Shown here piece by piece: positions 14,631 to 22,779 of a stretch of 64,000 bases of DNA. This stretch comes from Candidatus Saccharimonadota bacterium (GTDB taxonomy: Bacteria > Patescibacteriota > Saccharimonadia > Saccharimonadales > Saccharimonadaceae). The notes beneath the pieces are model-generated. The model saw nothing but the letters and a program-made list of their open reading frames with translations, searched no databases and was not told the DNA's origin. The number at the start of each line of letters is the position of its first letter. The first letter of the stretch is position 1. The stretch covers positions 258,373 through 322,372 of the forward strand of contig DAIDKE010000001.1 in assembly GCA_027450165.1 (NCBI GenBank), given 5' to 3'. Position numbers and translations under genes: made by a program.

Positions 14631-17048
14631 ATGACCGAGATTCACGTGGTAAAACGCGACGGCACCCGCGAACCATTCGACGCTAACAAAATTAATCTTG
14701 CGCTTGTTCAGGCTAGTGAGGGACTGCCAGATCAGATTAGCAAGGTTGTCCAGGTAGCTAGTGAGCTGCAACTGACATTATTTGATGGTATCACCAGTGA
14801 ACAACTTGATGAGGCGGTGATTCACACAGCGTTGCAAAACGTCAAAGACGATCCTGATTTCGACAAAATTGCGGCGCGCTTGCTTTTGAAGAATATTTAC
14901 AAAAATATCCTTGGTGATTATTCGAGCGCCGAGGAGCTAAAGAAACTGCACGCGCAGGCCTTTCCGGGCTTTATTAGCCAAGGCGTAGCCGATGGTCTGC
15001 TCGACAAGCGAATGAGTGATGGCCGGTTTAATCTTAAGAAATTAAGCAAGGCGCTGGAGCCGGAACGCGACGACCTGAGCAAATATTTGGGCGTGATTAC
15101 CAACAAAAACCGTTATGCCTTGCGCAAACAAAGTGGCGAACCGATTGAAGTGCCGCAGTTTACGCATATGCGTATTGCGATGGGGCTGAGCTTTAATGAA
15201 CCGGATCCAACAGCTGCAGCAATTGAATTTTACGAACACATGAGCCGACTGGAATACGTCCCTGGCGGCTCGACTCGGGTTAATGCCGGCGGGACCTTCC
15301 CGCAATTGTCGAACTGTTTCGTGCTGGAAGTGCAAGACGACATGGAGTCGATTGCTAAAAGTATTCGCGACACGATGTGGATCGCCAAGGGTACCGGCGG
15401 CATTGGTATTAGCATGAATAAACTGCGCGCAGCTGGTAGTCCTGTCAAAACGACTAACACTGAATCGACCGGCCCAATTCCATTCATGAAGATGATCGAT
15501 ACGGCGCTATTTGCCGTTAGCCGCAAAGGTAAAAAAGCCGGCGCCGCCGCGCTTTATATGGAAAACTGGCACTTAAACTTTCCGCAATTTCTTGATCTGC
15601 GCCAAAATTCAGGCGACCCATATTTAAGGACGCGGTTTGCTGACACAGCAGTGTTTATTAGCGACGAATTTATGAAGCGCGTCGAGAAAGACCAAGATTG
15701 GTATATGTTTGACCCGGCCGAAGTGTCTGACTTGCCAGAGCTTTATGGTGCTGAATTTAGCAAGCGCTACAAAGAATACGTTAAATTGGCTGATGCTGGA
15801 AAAATGCGCGACTTTGCCAAGATTCCAGCTCGCCAGCAGTTTAGGGCAATTCTAACTGAGTTGCAGGCCAGCAGTCACCCGTGGCTAACCTGGAAAGACA
15901 CGATTAATGTCCGGGCACTCAACAACAATACTGGCACGATTCACTTAAGTAACTTGTGTACTGAAATTACCCTGCCACAAGATAAAGACAATACGGCCGT
16001 TTGTAATTTGATCAGCATCAACCTGTCGGCCTATTTGGATGTTGAGGCGCGCACTTGGGACTGGGACCGCATGGCGGCCGCCACCAAGTCGGCTATTCGT
16101 CAGCTGGATAACTTGGTCGATATTACCGATACGCCAATTCCTGAAGCCCGGCGCTCCAATCAAGAGAACCGCGCTTTGGGCCTGGGTATTATGGGCTTTA
16201 CCGACGTCACCGAAAAACTGGGTTATAGCTACGAGTCCGAAGAAGCCTATGACCTGATTGACCAACTAGCCGAATTCATCAGTTACCACGCTATCGAAGA
16301 ATCAACTGAGCTAGCCAAGATTCGCGGTGCTTACCCGAACTTCAAGGGTAGTGGTTGGAGCCACGGTTTAGTGCCACTCGACACCGAAGACCGGCTGGCC
16401 GAAGACCGCAAGGTTGCTGTTAAAGTTGATCGTAAATCGCGTTTGGACTGGGATAAATTACGCGCCAAGGTTAAAAAGGGCATGCGCAATGCTACCCTGA
16501 TGGCCGTAGCGCCAACGGCTAACATTGCTCATATTGCCGGTACCACACCTGGACTCGACCCGCAGTTTGCCCAAATTTTTAGCCGCACGACCTTGAACGG
16601 TAAGTTTCTAGAGGTGAATACAAATCTTGTTCACGATCTTAAAAAGCTTGGTATTTGGGACCAGGTTAAAGAAGATGTGCTGGTGAATCAGGGCGACATT
16701 CAGATGATTGACGCTATTCCGGATCACATCAAAGACGTCTACAAGAATAGTTTCCAATTAAGCCCTTACTCGTTTATCGAAGTGGCGGCGCGGGCCCAAA
16801 AATGGGTCGACCAGGCGATTAGCCGGAACATGTACTTAGAGACCCGTGACATCGACGAATATGTCAAAATTTATGCCGAAGCCTGGCGGCGCGGTTTGAA
16901 GACGACTTATTACCTGCATGTTAAACCAAGGCACCAAGCCGAGCAAAGCACGACCAAGGTCAACAAGGCCGACGATGTCGCTAAAGCCAGTGGTGGTGTT
17001 CGCAAAGTTGGTTTCGGATTTGCTAAGAAAGAAGGCACGGTCGTATGA
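14631..17048 (+). CDS. nrdA: Class I ribonucleotide reductase large subunit NrdA, lacking its C-terminal redox tail
   Basis: It reduces ribonucleotides to deoxyribonucleotides in the cytoplasm, together with NrdB. The 805-residue protein has an N-terminal ATP-cone (VVKRDGTREPFDANKIN, residues about 4-95), the first active-site Cys in LSNCFVLEVQDD, the NLCTEI motif (Asn-Cys-Glu radical and catalytic residues) and the second redox Cys in VCNLISINLSAYLD. The two tyrosines of the radical relay lie in the C-terminal third. The protein ends GFGFAKKEGTVV with no Cys pair; a separate small gene 52 nt downstream supplies a CEGCQ tail. I start at 14631 because GGGGA precedes it; the frame extends upstream into the structured leader. 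Confidence 0.95.
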   Translation: MTEIHVVKRDGTREPFDANKINLALVQASEGLPDQISKVVQVASELQLTLFDGITSEQLDEAVIHTALQNVKDDPDFDKIAARLLLKNIYKNILGDYSSAEELKKLHAQAFPGFISQGVADGLLDKRMSDGRFNLKKLSKALEPERDDLSKYLGVITNKNRYALRKQSGEPIEVPQFTHMRIAMGLSFNEPDPTAAAIEFYEHMSRLEYVPGGSTRVNAGGTFPQLSNCFVLEVQDDMESIAKSIRDTMWIAKGTGGIGISMNKLRAAGSPVKTTNTESTGPIPFMKMIDTALFAVSRKGKKAGAAALYMENWHLNFPQFLDLRQNSGDPYLRTRFADTAVFISDEFMKRVEKDQDWYMFDPAEVSDLPELYGAEFSKRYKEYVKLADAGKMRDFAKIPARQQFRAILTELQASSHPWLTWKDTINVRALNNNTGTIHLSNLCTEITLPQDKDNTAVCNLISINLSAYLDVEARTWDWDRMAAATKSAIRQLDNLVDITDTPIPEARRSNQENRALGLGIMGFTDVTEKLGYSYESEEAYDLIDQLAEFISYHAIEESTELAKIRGAYPNFKGSGWSHGLVPLDTEDRLAEDRKVAVKVDRKSRLDWDKLRAKVKKGMRNATLMAVAPTANIAHIAGTTPGLDPQFAQIFSRTTLNGKFLEVNTNLVHDLKKLGIWDQVKEDVLVNQGDIQMIDAIPDHIKDVYKNSFQLSPYSFIEVAARAQKWVDQAISRNMYLETRDIDEYVKIYAEAWRRGLKTTYYLHVKPRHQAEQSTTKVNKADDVAKASGGVRKVGFGFAKKEGTVV

Positions 17049-17100
17049 TAGTAACTAATAACCAAACCAAAACCAAATAAAAGTCTAGGGGGACAAAATC

Positions 17101-17280
17101 ATGGGTATTAAGGCATCAACAATCATCAAAGACGATATGACACTTGAAGAAAAATTAGCAGCCATCGACAAAATGATGGCCGACGCTGTAGCGGCTGCGG
17201 CCGAAACTAGTGATAATAGCGGCAATGCAGCGGCACCAATTGACCCGGCCGATTTAACAATGTGCGAAGGTTGCCAGTAG
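17101..17280 (+). CDS. Stand-alone NrdA C-terminal redox-tail peptide (CEGCQ)
   Basis: A 59-residue gene between nrdA and nrdB. It has its own SD (AGGGGGA, 7 nt before the ATG) and stops 30 nt before nrdB. The protein begins MGIKASTIIKDDMTLEEKL, has an Ala-rich helix (about residues 17-36), a flexible linker, and ends LTMCEGCQ. In ordinary class I NrdA the last residues are a CxxC tail that re-reduces the active-site disulfide and is reduced by thioredoxin or glutaredoxin. Here NrdA lacks that tail and this protein ends in exactly such a motif, so I infer it works in trans. No frameshift joins the two genes: 52 non-coding nt and a new RBS separate them. Confidence 0.85.
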   Translation: MGIKASTIIKDDMTLEEKLAAIDKMMADAVAAAAETSDNSGNAAAPIDPADLTMCEGCQ

Positions 17281-17310
17281 GCTTAATTGAGTTAAGAGAG
17301 GGGAGTAATT

Positions 17311-18306
17311 ATGGCAGGTATTTTAGGTTCCGGTGTGCAAGATGGTTTGTTGCTCAAACCAATTCATTACCAGTGGGCAATGGATCTATATGACCAAGCG
17401 GTGTCAAACACTTGGTTTCCGAATGAAATCCAGTTGGTTCAGGATTTAAGTGACTGGAAAAAAATGTCTGATGAAGAGCGACACGCCTTTACGTTTTTGG
17501 TCAGCTATTTTAACCCGAACGAACTATTGGTTAACAAAGCACTGGCGTTTGGCGTTTATCCATACGTCAACGCGGCCGAGTGTCACTTGTATTTGGCCAA
17601 GCAGATGTGGGAAGAGGCCAATCACTGTATGAGTTTTGAGTACGTGCTTGATACTTTTCCGGTTAACCGCGAAGAGGCATACAATGCCCACGTTGACGAG
17701 CCATCGATGCGTGCCAAGGAAGAATTTGAGACCAAATATATCAAGCGCATGACCGAGGACAAGCTAGACATTAATACGACCGAAGGCAAGAAGGATTTCA
17801 TCCGCAATTTGATTGCCTACAATATCATTCTTGAGGGAATTTGGTTCTATTCGGGCTTTATGGTGGCGTTGTCATTTAGACAACGAAATCTATTGCGTAA
17901 CTTTGGTTCACTGATGGACTGGATTATTCGCGATGAAAGCTTGCACCTGAAATTTGGCATGAATTTGATTTTAACGACGCTTGAAGAAAATGAAGATCTG
18001 CAGACCCCAGAATTCGCCGACGAAATCAAACAGATGATTTTAGGTGCCGTTGAAATGGAAGAGCAGTACAACAAAGACTTGTTACCAAAAGGTATTTTGG
18101 GTTTGAACGCCGACTATGTTAACCAGTACGTTAAATACCTAACCGACCGCCGTCTAGAAGAGCTTGGTTTTGGGGCGCACTACAACGTTTCGAACCCGGC
18201 TAAATGGATGGCCGCCGCCAACGACACGCTCGAACTGGTCAACTTCTTTGAAAGTACTAACACCAGCTACGAAGTGAACGCCGTTAAGGATAAGAAGAAA
18301 GACTAA
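17311..18306 (+). CDS. nrdB: Class I ribonucleotide reductase small subunit NrdB, probably subclass Ic (Phe at the radical site)
   Basis: This is the radical-generating ferritin-like partner of NrdA. The 331-residue protein shows the six metal ligands: Glu in NPNELLVNK (equivalent to the first ligand, Asp84 in E. coli), E and H in EANHCMSF, Glu in ILEGIWFY, and E and H in RDESLHLKFG. The residue four after the first His, normally the radical Tyr122, is Phe (EANHCMSF). Glu as first ligand plus Phe at the Tyr site is the pattern of Chlamydia-type class Ic enzymes, which use a Mn/Fe cofactor instead of a tyrosyl radical. SD GAGGGGAG lies before the ATG. It is last in the nrd operon. Confidence 0.95.
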   Translation: MAGILGSGVQDGLLLKPIHYQWAMDLYDQAVSNTWFPNEIQLVQDLSDWKKMSDEERHAFTFLVSYFNPNELLVNKALAFGVYPYVNAAECHLYLAKQMWEEANHCMSFEYVLDTFPVNREEAYNAHVDEPSMRAKEEFETKYIKRMTEDKLDINTTEGKKDFIRNLIAYNIILEGIWFYSGFMVALSFRQRNLLRNFGSLMDWIIRDESLHLKFGMNLILTTLEENEDLQTPEFADEIKQMILGAVEMEEQYNKDLLPKGILGLNADYVNQYVKYLTDRRLEELGFGAHYNVSNPAKWMAAANDTLELVNFFESTNTSYEVNAVKDKKKD

Positions 18307-18326
18307 GGTCTACATAGCTAATTAAT

Positions 18327-18353
18327 AAAAGCCCGCTGGTCGGGCTTTTATTT
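18327..18353. terminator. Bidirectional terminator between nrdB and the lectin-pilin gene
   Basis: Stem AAAAGCCCG (18327-18335) and CGGGCTTTT (18341-18349) with T-rich flanks on both strands. The stop codon of the minus-strand gene lies inside it. Confidence 0.85.
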
Positions 18354-20336
18354 TGCGACTCGAAAACCAACATTAGGACTGGTACCCGAGGAAGTCAGGT
18401 ACAGTGAGGCCGCAAATATACCGCTACCCGAAGAGTCGCTGTAGCCGCCTCCGCGCTCAAACGGGTGGTTGCCTGCTGTCTCAGCGTAATTACTATACAT
18501 CATGCCAAAACCTTGCGCAGATCCCCAAGTTGCCGCCTGGTTTGAGATGGTTACCGGTCGATCGGCCATTGGAAGACCATTCCATAACATGTTGATGTTA
18601 CTAATCTCTTTCCATACATAACCGGCGTCGCTAGACAGGCCCGGCTGAGTATTGTTAACGGTAGACCCACTGGTCCATTCCCAAACGTTGCCCGCAAAGT
18701 CCCAGATTACCTGGCCGTTAGTTAATATCAGGGTTCGTTTTTGATTTCCTCCAGTGTTAGTTTCGTTGGTGTAACCCAGGCTATCGTTAGATGAGGCCGC
18801 CAATGCGCTGGCGGGGGCGTTGTCGTTGTGCCCGCTATATATATAGCCCGAGCCAACCGCCCCACCCGACCAGTTACTTGCTACACTCGAAACATTAGCA
18901 GCAATCGTCATCCACTCGGCGTCTGACAGTAGATGACAACCGGAACATGCGGCGGCCGACGTTGTTAGGGCGGATGTTTGGGTTATTGATCCCCACGGAA
19001 TGCCAGTTGCAGTTGAAACCGCGTTGCCATTGCCGTCATTTTTTGCCTCGTACTTCATAACACAAAAACCAACCGTACCAAACCGCGCATCGCCAGGGAC
19101 CGGAATAAAGCCAGTTGGACAGCTGGATGGCTGAGCTAGCTGTTCAGGCTGGCTATCAACACTTTTGGCGACACGAAAACCAATCCACGAGGCCGTACTG
19201 GTTGGTGCGCTGCCAGTATATAACTCAAGTACGCCACCGTAACCGCCGTCACCATAGTCTCCGCCGCGCGCAAACACCCGAGGTATAGAATCGGTGTAAT
19301 TACTGAAAAGTTCACCTATGCCTTGCGAAGAAGTCCAGGTTGCCGCTTGAGAAGATATTGCGCTAGGCCTACTTAGATTAGGTAGTCCATTCCACAACAT
19401 TGAGCTATTCGACCACTCCTTCCAGACATAAGTACTGTCAGTAGATACTCCGGGCTGCTGGCCGGCGCCTATTGTGGCATTCGTCCATTCGTGAACATTG
19501 CCAGCCAAGTCCCAGATAATTTCGCCGTTGGACAGTGTTAACGTGCGCCGATTATTGTATTGGGCGCCGCTACCGGTACCACCGGTGATGCCATTCAAGC
19601 CATCTGCATCATTATTACTGGCCGCCAGAGCACTACTCGGATTGCCATTAACGTGCCCATTGTAAATATAGCCTGAACCAACCGCGCCACCACTCCAGTT
19701 ACTTGGCACCGATAGTACATTGGCGGCAAGCGTCATCCATTCGGCCTCAGATATTAGGTGACAAGTAGGACAGGCTGCTGCCGAAGCCGTCACGGCATCA
19801 TTCTGCGAAATATTCACCCACGGCGTACCGGCGGCTTGGCTAATCGCCTGGCCGTTGACGTTCTTGGCTTCATACTTCATAACGCAAAAAGTCGGTGTAT
19901 CAAAACGCGAATCGGCCGGCACAATTATGTAGCCAGCGCCACAAGCATCTTGCGAGTAGCTCCAGGCGCTATAGGCAATTTGCGACTGTGGGCTCTGGTT
20001 GCCATACTGCAGCAAAACGTCTATCTTTGACAGCGTTGATATCGCGCCGCTTTTCGGACAAGAAACGGTCACCGAAATCGTTACGTTCACCAAACCAGTT
20101 ACCGTAATCGGCGAATTAGTCAGCGGCGTACTGGCCACGCATGGCGATGGCACCGATGTTCGGTAGCGCTCCAAATAATCCTGCGCCGTGTTTTGGGCAA
20201 TCACCTGCGCCTTGGTCTGGCCATCAACTCGAATAACCGTCGTGTATATCTGATAGCCGGCAATTAAAAAGATTGCGGCCACAAACAAAGTCACCAACAA
20301 CTCGATAATAGTAAAACCACCCTGTTTATGTCGCAT
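18348..20336 (-). CDS. Type IV pilin-like protein with two FGE-sulfatase/C-type-lectin-like domains
   Basis: The 662-residue protein starts with a prepilin signal and pilin helix (GGFTIIELLVTLFVAAIFL, residues about 6-24; cleavage after the first Gly pair and N-methylation of Phe expected by analogy). After a 100-residue pilin-like part there are two copies of a domain of about 250 residues, each with FCVMKYEAKN, CxxCHL followed by AEWMT, GEIIWDLAGNVHEWT or its counterpart, and a final WIGFRVAK/VGFRVAK. These are hallmarks of the FGE-sulfatase (C-type-lectin) fold, used for ligand binding in many surface proteins. It is probably a minor pilin adhesin at the cell surface. It overlaps the upstream pilin gene by 11 bp, so they form one operon. 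Confidence 0.85.
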   Translation of the reverse strand: MRHKQGGFTIIELLVTLFVAAIFLIAGYQIYTTVIRVDGQTKAQVIAQNTAQDYLERYRTSVPSPCVASTPLTNSPITVTGLVNVTISVTVSCPKSGAISTLSKIDVLLQYGNQSPQSQIAYSAWSYSQDACGAGYIIVPADSRFDTPTFCVMKYEAKNVNGQAISQAAGTPWVNISQNDAVTASAAACPTCHLISEAEWMTLAANVLSVPSNWSGGAVGSGYIYNGHVNGNPSSALAASNNDADGLNGITGGTGSGAQYNNRRTLTLSNGEIIWDLAGNVHEWTNATIGAGQQPGVSTDSTYVWKEWSNSSMLWNGLPNLSRPSAISSQAATWTSSQGIGELFSNYTDSIPRVFARGGDYGDGGYGGVLELYTGSAPTSTASWIGFRVAKSVDSQPEQLAQPSSCPTGFIPVPGDARFGTVGFCVMKYEAKNDGNGNAVSTATGIPWGSITQTSALTTSAAACSGCHLLSDAEWMTIAANVSSVASNWSGGAVGSGYIYSGHNDNAPASALAASSNDSLGYTNETNTGGNQKRTLILTNGQVIWDFAGNVWEWTSGSTVNNTQPGLSSDAGYVWKEISNINMLWNGLPMADRPVTISNQAATWGSAQGFGMMYSNYAETAGNHPFERGGGYSDSSGSGIFAASLYLTSSGTSPNVGFRVAK

Positions 20337-21393
20337 ATTCTATAGTATATACGAGCACCCAGTAGGTGTCTAACCTATAACGCCGGACCTGTTGAGGTAG
20401 AGTTATTGACAGGGCCGTTCCATATCCAATTTGAGCTTGAGCCATCGGCGTAATTATAGAGAGTCGAGCCATCAGACCCGTGCCATCTAAGGTGTCACCG
20501 GGCTGGGCGATCGGTGAGCTTGAAATCGTGTCTGCGCCTAATGACAAGGAGGCGGCGGTGGCGGGTGCCGTGGCAACTAATGATACTCGCACCCAAGTCC
20601 CGCTTGGTAGGTTTGTCGTCGTACCAACTGGGTGCGCTATAATTGCGCCGGTAGAGTCGTGCCACTGTAGTTGAATTCGCGCCATCCACGTAGCTCCAGC
20701 GGTAGCGCGCATGTAGCAGGAGATGGCATAGGCCTGGTTTGGTGCAACCGGAAAGCCGGTTGTCGCCGTACTAGCCCATGCAGCGGCAAAGTTAAAACCG
20801 GCGTCACCCATATTACCACCCGGACTCGACGTCCATGACTTACGTATATAAGATGTTATCCCGACAGGACCATCGGATTTGCCGGATTGGACGCTTGTTA
20901 CGCCAGCGCCGCCGGTACCGCTACCGTACCAGTGGATACCCCAGTGGAGTTCATAGGATACGGTAGCTAGTGCTGTGGCTCGAGGGTCGTTAGCTAAATT
21001 GGTGACTGGTGCTAAGCCGCCGACACCGTGACCGGGGCAGCCACCTGCTTGTGGACGTTTGTTAGTATTTGAAGCGAAGTAGGATGAAGTGTTTTTTGTG
21101 ACGGTTAAGCACCAGGTCTGTGGGTTAATTGTGTTATTGACGCTGTACTGGTATGAAACATCATCATGGTTACTGAGGTTGATGTCAGATAATGTGTTCG
21201 GATAGCTTCGGTTATTTGCCGAATATATACCTATAGCATCGACAGCCTGAGTTATATATTGCTGTGCGGCATTGTCGTTGGCGCGCTTTGTGACGCCTTG
21301 ATAACCGAGTGTGACAATTGTCGCCAAGATAGCAATTACCGCCACCACAATAATTAATTCAATCAAGGTGAAACCGCGTCGCATTTGTTCCAT
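20326..21393 (-). CDS. Type IV pilin-like protein with C-terminal jelly-roll-like domain
   Basis: The 355-residue protein has a canonical prepilin N-terminus (MEQMRRGFTLIELIIVVAVI; processing expected between Gly8 and Phe9) and a pilin globular part to about residue 130 with two cysteines (TWCLTVT, AGGCPGHG). A domain of about 200 residues follows (SYELHWGIHWYG, ISCYMRATAGATWMARIQLQ, LADTI-like stretch) with the beta-sandwich pattern of carbohydrate-binding modules. It is probably a surface pilus subunit or adhesin. It is the first gene of the two-gene pilin operon and divergent from zwf. No prepilin peptidase or pilus ATPase is in the window. Confidence 0.85.
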   Translation of the reverse strand: MEQMRRGFTLIELIIVVAVIAILATIVTLGYQGVTKRANDNAAQQYITQAVDAIGIYSANNRSYPNTLSDINLSNHDDVSYQYSVNNTINPQTWCLTVTKNTSSYFASNTNKRPQAGGCPGHGVGGLAPVTNLANDPRATALATVSYELHWGIHWYGSGTGGAGVTSVQSGKSDGPVGITSYIRKSWTSSPGGNMGDAGFNFAAAWASTATTGFPVAPNQAYAISCYMRATAGATWMARIQLQWHDSTGAIIAHPVGTTTNLPSGTWVRVSLVATAPATAASLSLGADTISSSPIAQPGDTLDGTGLMARLSIITPMAQAQIGYGTALSITLPQQVRRYRLDTYWVLVYTIEYAT

Positions 21394-21428
21394 AATTTAC
21401 TACATATCATAGCATAGGCACAAGCTCG

Positions 21429-21457
21429 TTGACAGCATGGTACGCTATAAATAATAT
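21429..21457 (+). promoter_or_regulatory. zwf promoter
   Basis: -35 TTGACA (21429-21434), 17-bp spacer, -10 TAATAT (21452-21457). A second -10-like box TATAGT (21480-21485) ends 7 nt before the ATG and could give a leaderless transcript. Confidence 0.6.
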
Positions 21458-21492
21458 AGCAACGCTTCATAATAAAGAGTATAGTAGAACAT

Positions 21493-22698
21493 ATGAGTAC
21501 AAAATTGGTTGTTTTCGGTCTGACCGGTGACTTGTCGCGTCGTAAATTACTGCCGGCCTTGGAGCATATTTTCGCAACTGGTGACTATGAAGATTTGACG
21601 GTCGTTGGTGTGTCGCGGCGAGCCGTGGATGTGAGTGAGCTGTTAACTTCATCGCTTGGTGACGATAAATTGGCCGCTAGGTTTAGTTTTGTGACGATGG
21701 ACTTGGCGGAGGCGGGTGATTATGGCCGACTTAAGCAAAGTCTGGATCTAAGGCCCGACGATCAAGCTTTAATATATTTGTCGGTTCCGCCTAGTGCCTC
21801 GGCTGATATTGTCGACTTTTTGGGTCAAGCAGGACTAAATACGCCAAACGTAAAATTATTGTTCGAGAAGCCATTTGGTTTTGATTATGATTCGGCGCGC
21901 GATTTTTTGGATCGCACGGCGCAGCATTTTAGCGAAGATCAAATTTATCGAATCGATCACTATATGGGTAAAGATGTGGCGACACGCCTGGTGGCTCTGC
22001 GCAAATCGGCCGAAACACATCATCATAGTTGGGGAAATCACTCGATTGCTAGTGTTGAGGTAGTGGCGTCAGAGACATTAGACATTGAAGGTCGGGCGGT
22101 TTTTTACGAGCAAACTGGTGCCCTGCGTGACTTTTTGCAGGGGCATTTAATGGAATTGTTGTCGCTAGTTTTAATGCCAGTACCGGTTGATTTTGACGAA
22201 ACCCAGCTAGCTCATTACCGCCTACAGGCATTGGAACAGCTGCAGCCAGCCGACCCAGCTAAGGCGGTTCGAGCCCAGTACGATGGCTATCAGCGAGATG
22301 TTCAAAACCCGGGCAGTACTACCGAAACCTATGCCAGTGTTCAGTTGCAAAGCGACGACCCTAACTGGAGCGGTGTCGAACTGCGCTTGACTACCGGCAA
22401 GGCGCTTGACCGAAAACTGTCGGCCGTGGTGATTAACTACAAAGACGGCAATTACGAGGTTTTTGACGAAGCTAGAATTACGGTCGACGGCCGCAAACTC
22501 GATGCTTATGAGCGAGTTATTCTAGAAGCAATTGCTGGTCGCAAAGCAATTTTCACAACCGGTCCAGAGGTTTTGCGTTCTTGGCAAATTTTGGCGCCGG
22601 TTCAAGAGGCTTGGGCACTTGACGACCAACCAATCGCCAGCTATCCACAGGGGTCGAGCAGCGAAGCCATTCTAGCTAATACCTTACAGGTAGCGTGA
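21493..22698 (+). CDS. zwf: Glucose-6-phosphate 1-dehydrogenase (short form)
   Basis: It oxidises glucose-6-P to 6-phosphogluconolactone with NADP+ and opens the oxidative pentose phosphate branch. It shows the Rossmann motif FGLTGDLSRRKLLPAL at the N-terminus, the conserved FEKPFGFD and the active-site signature RIDHYMGKD with the catalytic His region, followed by YEQTGALRDFLQGHLMELL. At 401 residues it is about 80-90 shorter than typical Zwf, mostly through a reduced C-terminal beta domain, but catalytic motifs are intact. There is no SD. It supplies NADPH in a cell that also carries the PGI/PMI-like isomerase. Confidence 0.93.
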   Translation: MSTKLVVFGLTGDLSRRKLLPALEHIFATGDYEDLTVVGVSRRAVDVSELLTSSLGDDKLAARFSFVTMDLAEAGDYGRLKQSLDLRPDDQALIYLSVPPSASADIVDFLGQAGLNTPNVKLLFEKPFGFDYDSARDFLDRTAQHFSEDQIYRIDHYMGKDVATRLVALRKSAETHHHSWGNHSIASVEVVASETLDIEGRAVFYEQTGALRDFLQGHLMELLSLVLMPVPVDFDETQLAHYRLQALEQLQPADPAKAVRAQYDGYQRDVQNPGSTTETYASVQLQSDDPNWSGVELRLTTGKALDRKLSAVVINYKDGNYEVFDEARITVDGRKLDAYERVILEAIAGRKAIFTTGPEVLRSWQILAPVQEAWALDDQPIASYPQGSSSEAILANTLQVA

Positions 22699-22712
22699 AA
22701 TAAACAACACCA

Positions 22713-22730
22713 GGCACTATATATAGCGCC
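22713..22730. promoter_or_regulatory. NrdR-like palindrome upstream of pyrG
   Basis: GGCACTATATATAGCGCC is a near-perfect palindrome and almost identical in its core to the box at 14341-14356 in front of nrdA. It lies about 18 bp upstream of the pyrG -10 box (TACAAT, 22748-22753). It could be an NrdR site or a 3' hairpin of zwf. Confidence 0.45.
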
Positions 22731-22779
22731 GAAGTCTATTATGGTGCTACAATGAAGTTCCATGGAGGTGAAACAAACC

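Noticed and set aside
18348-21393. Complete diversity-generating retroelement
   Set aside because: No reverse transcriptase, accessory gene or template repeat is in the window; only the target-like fold is present.
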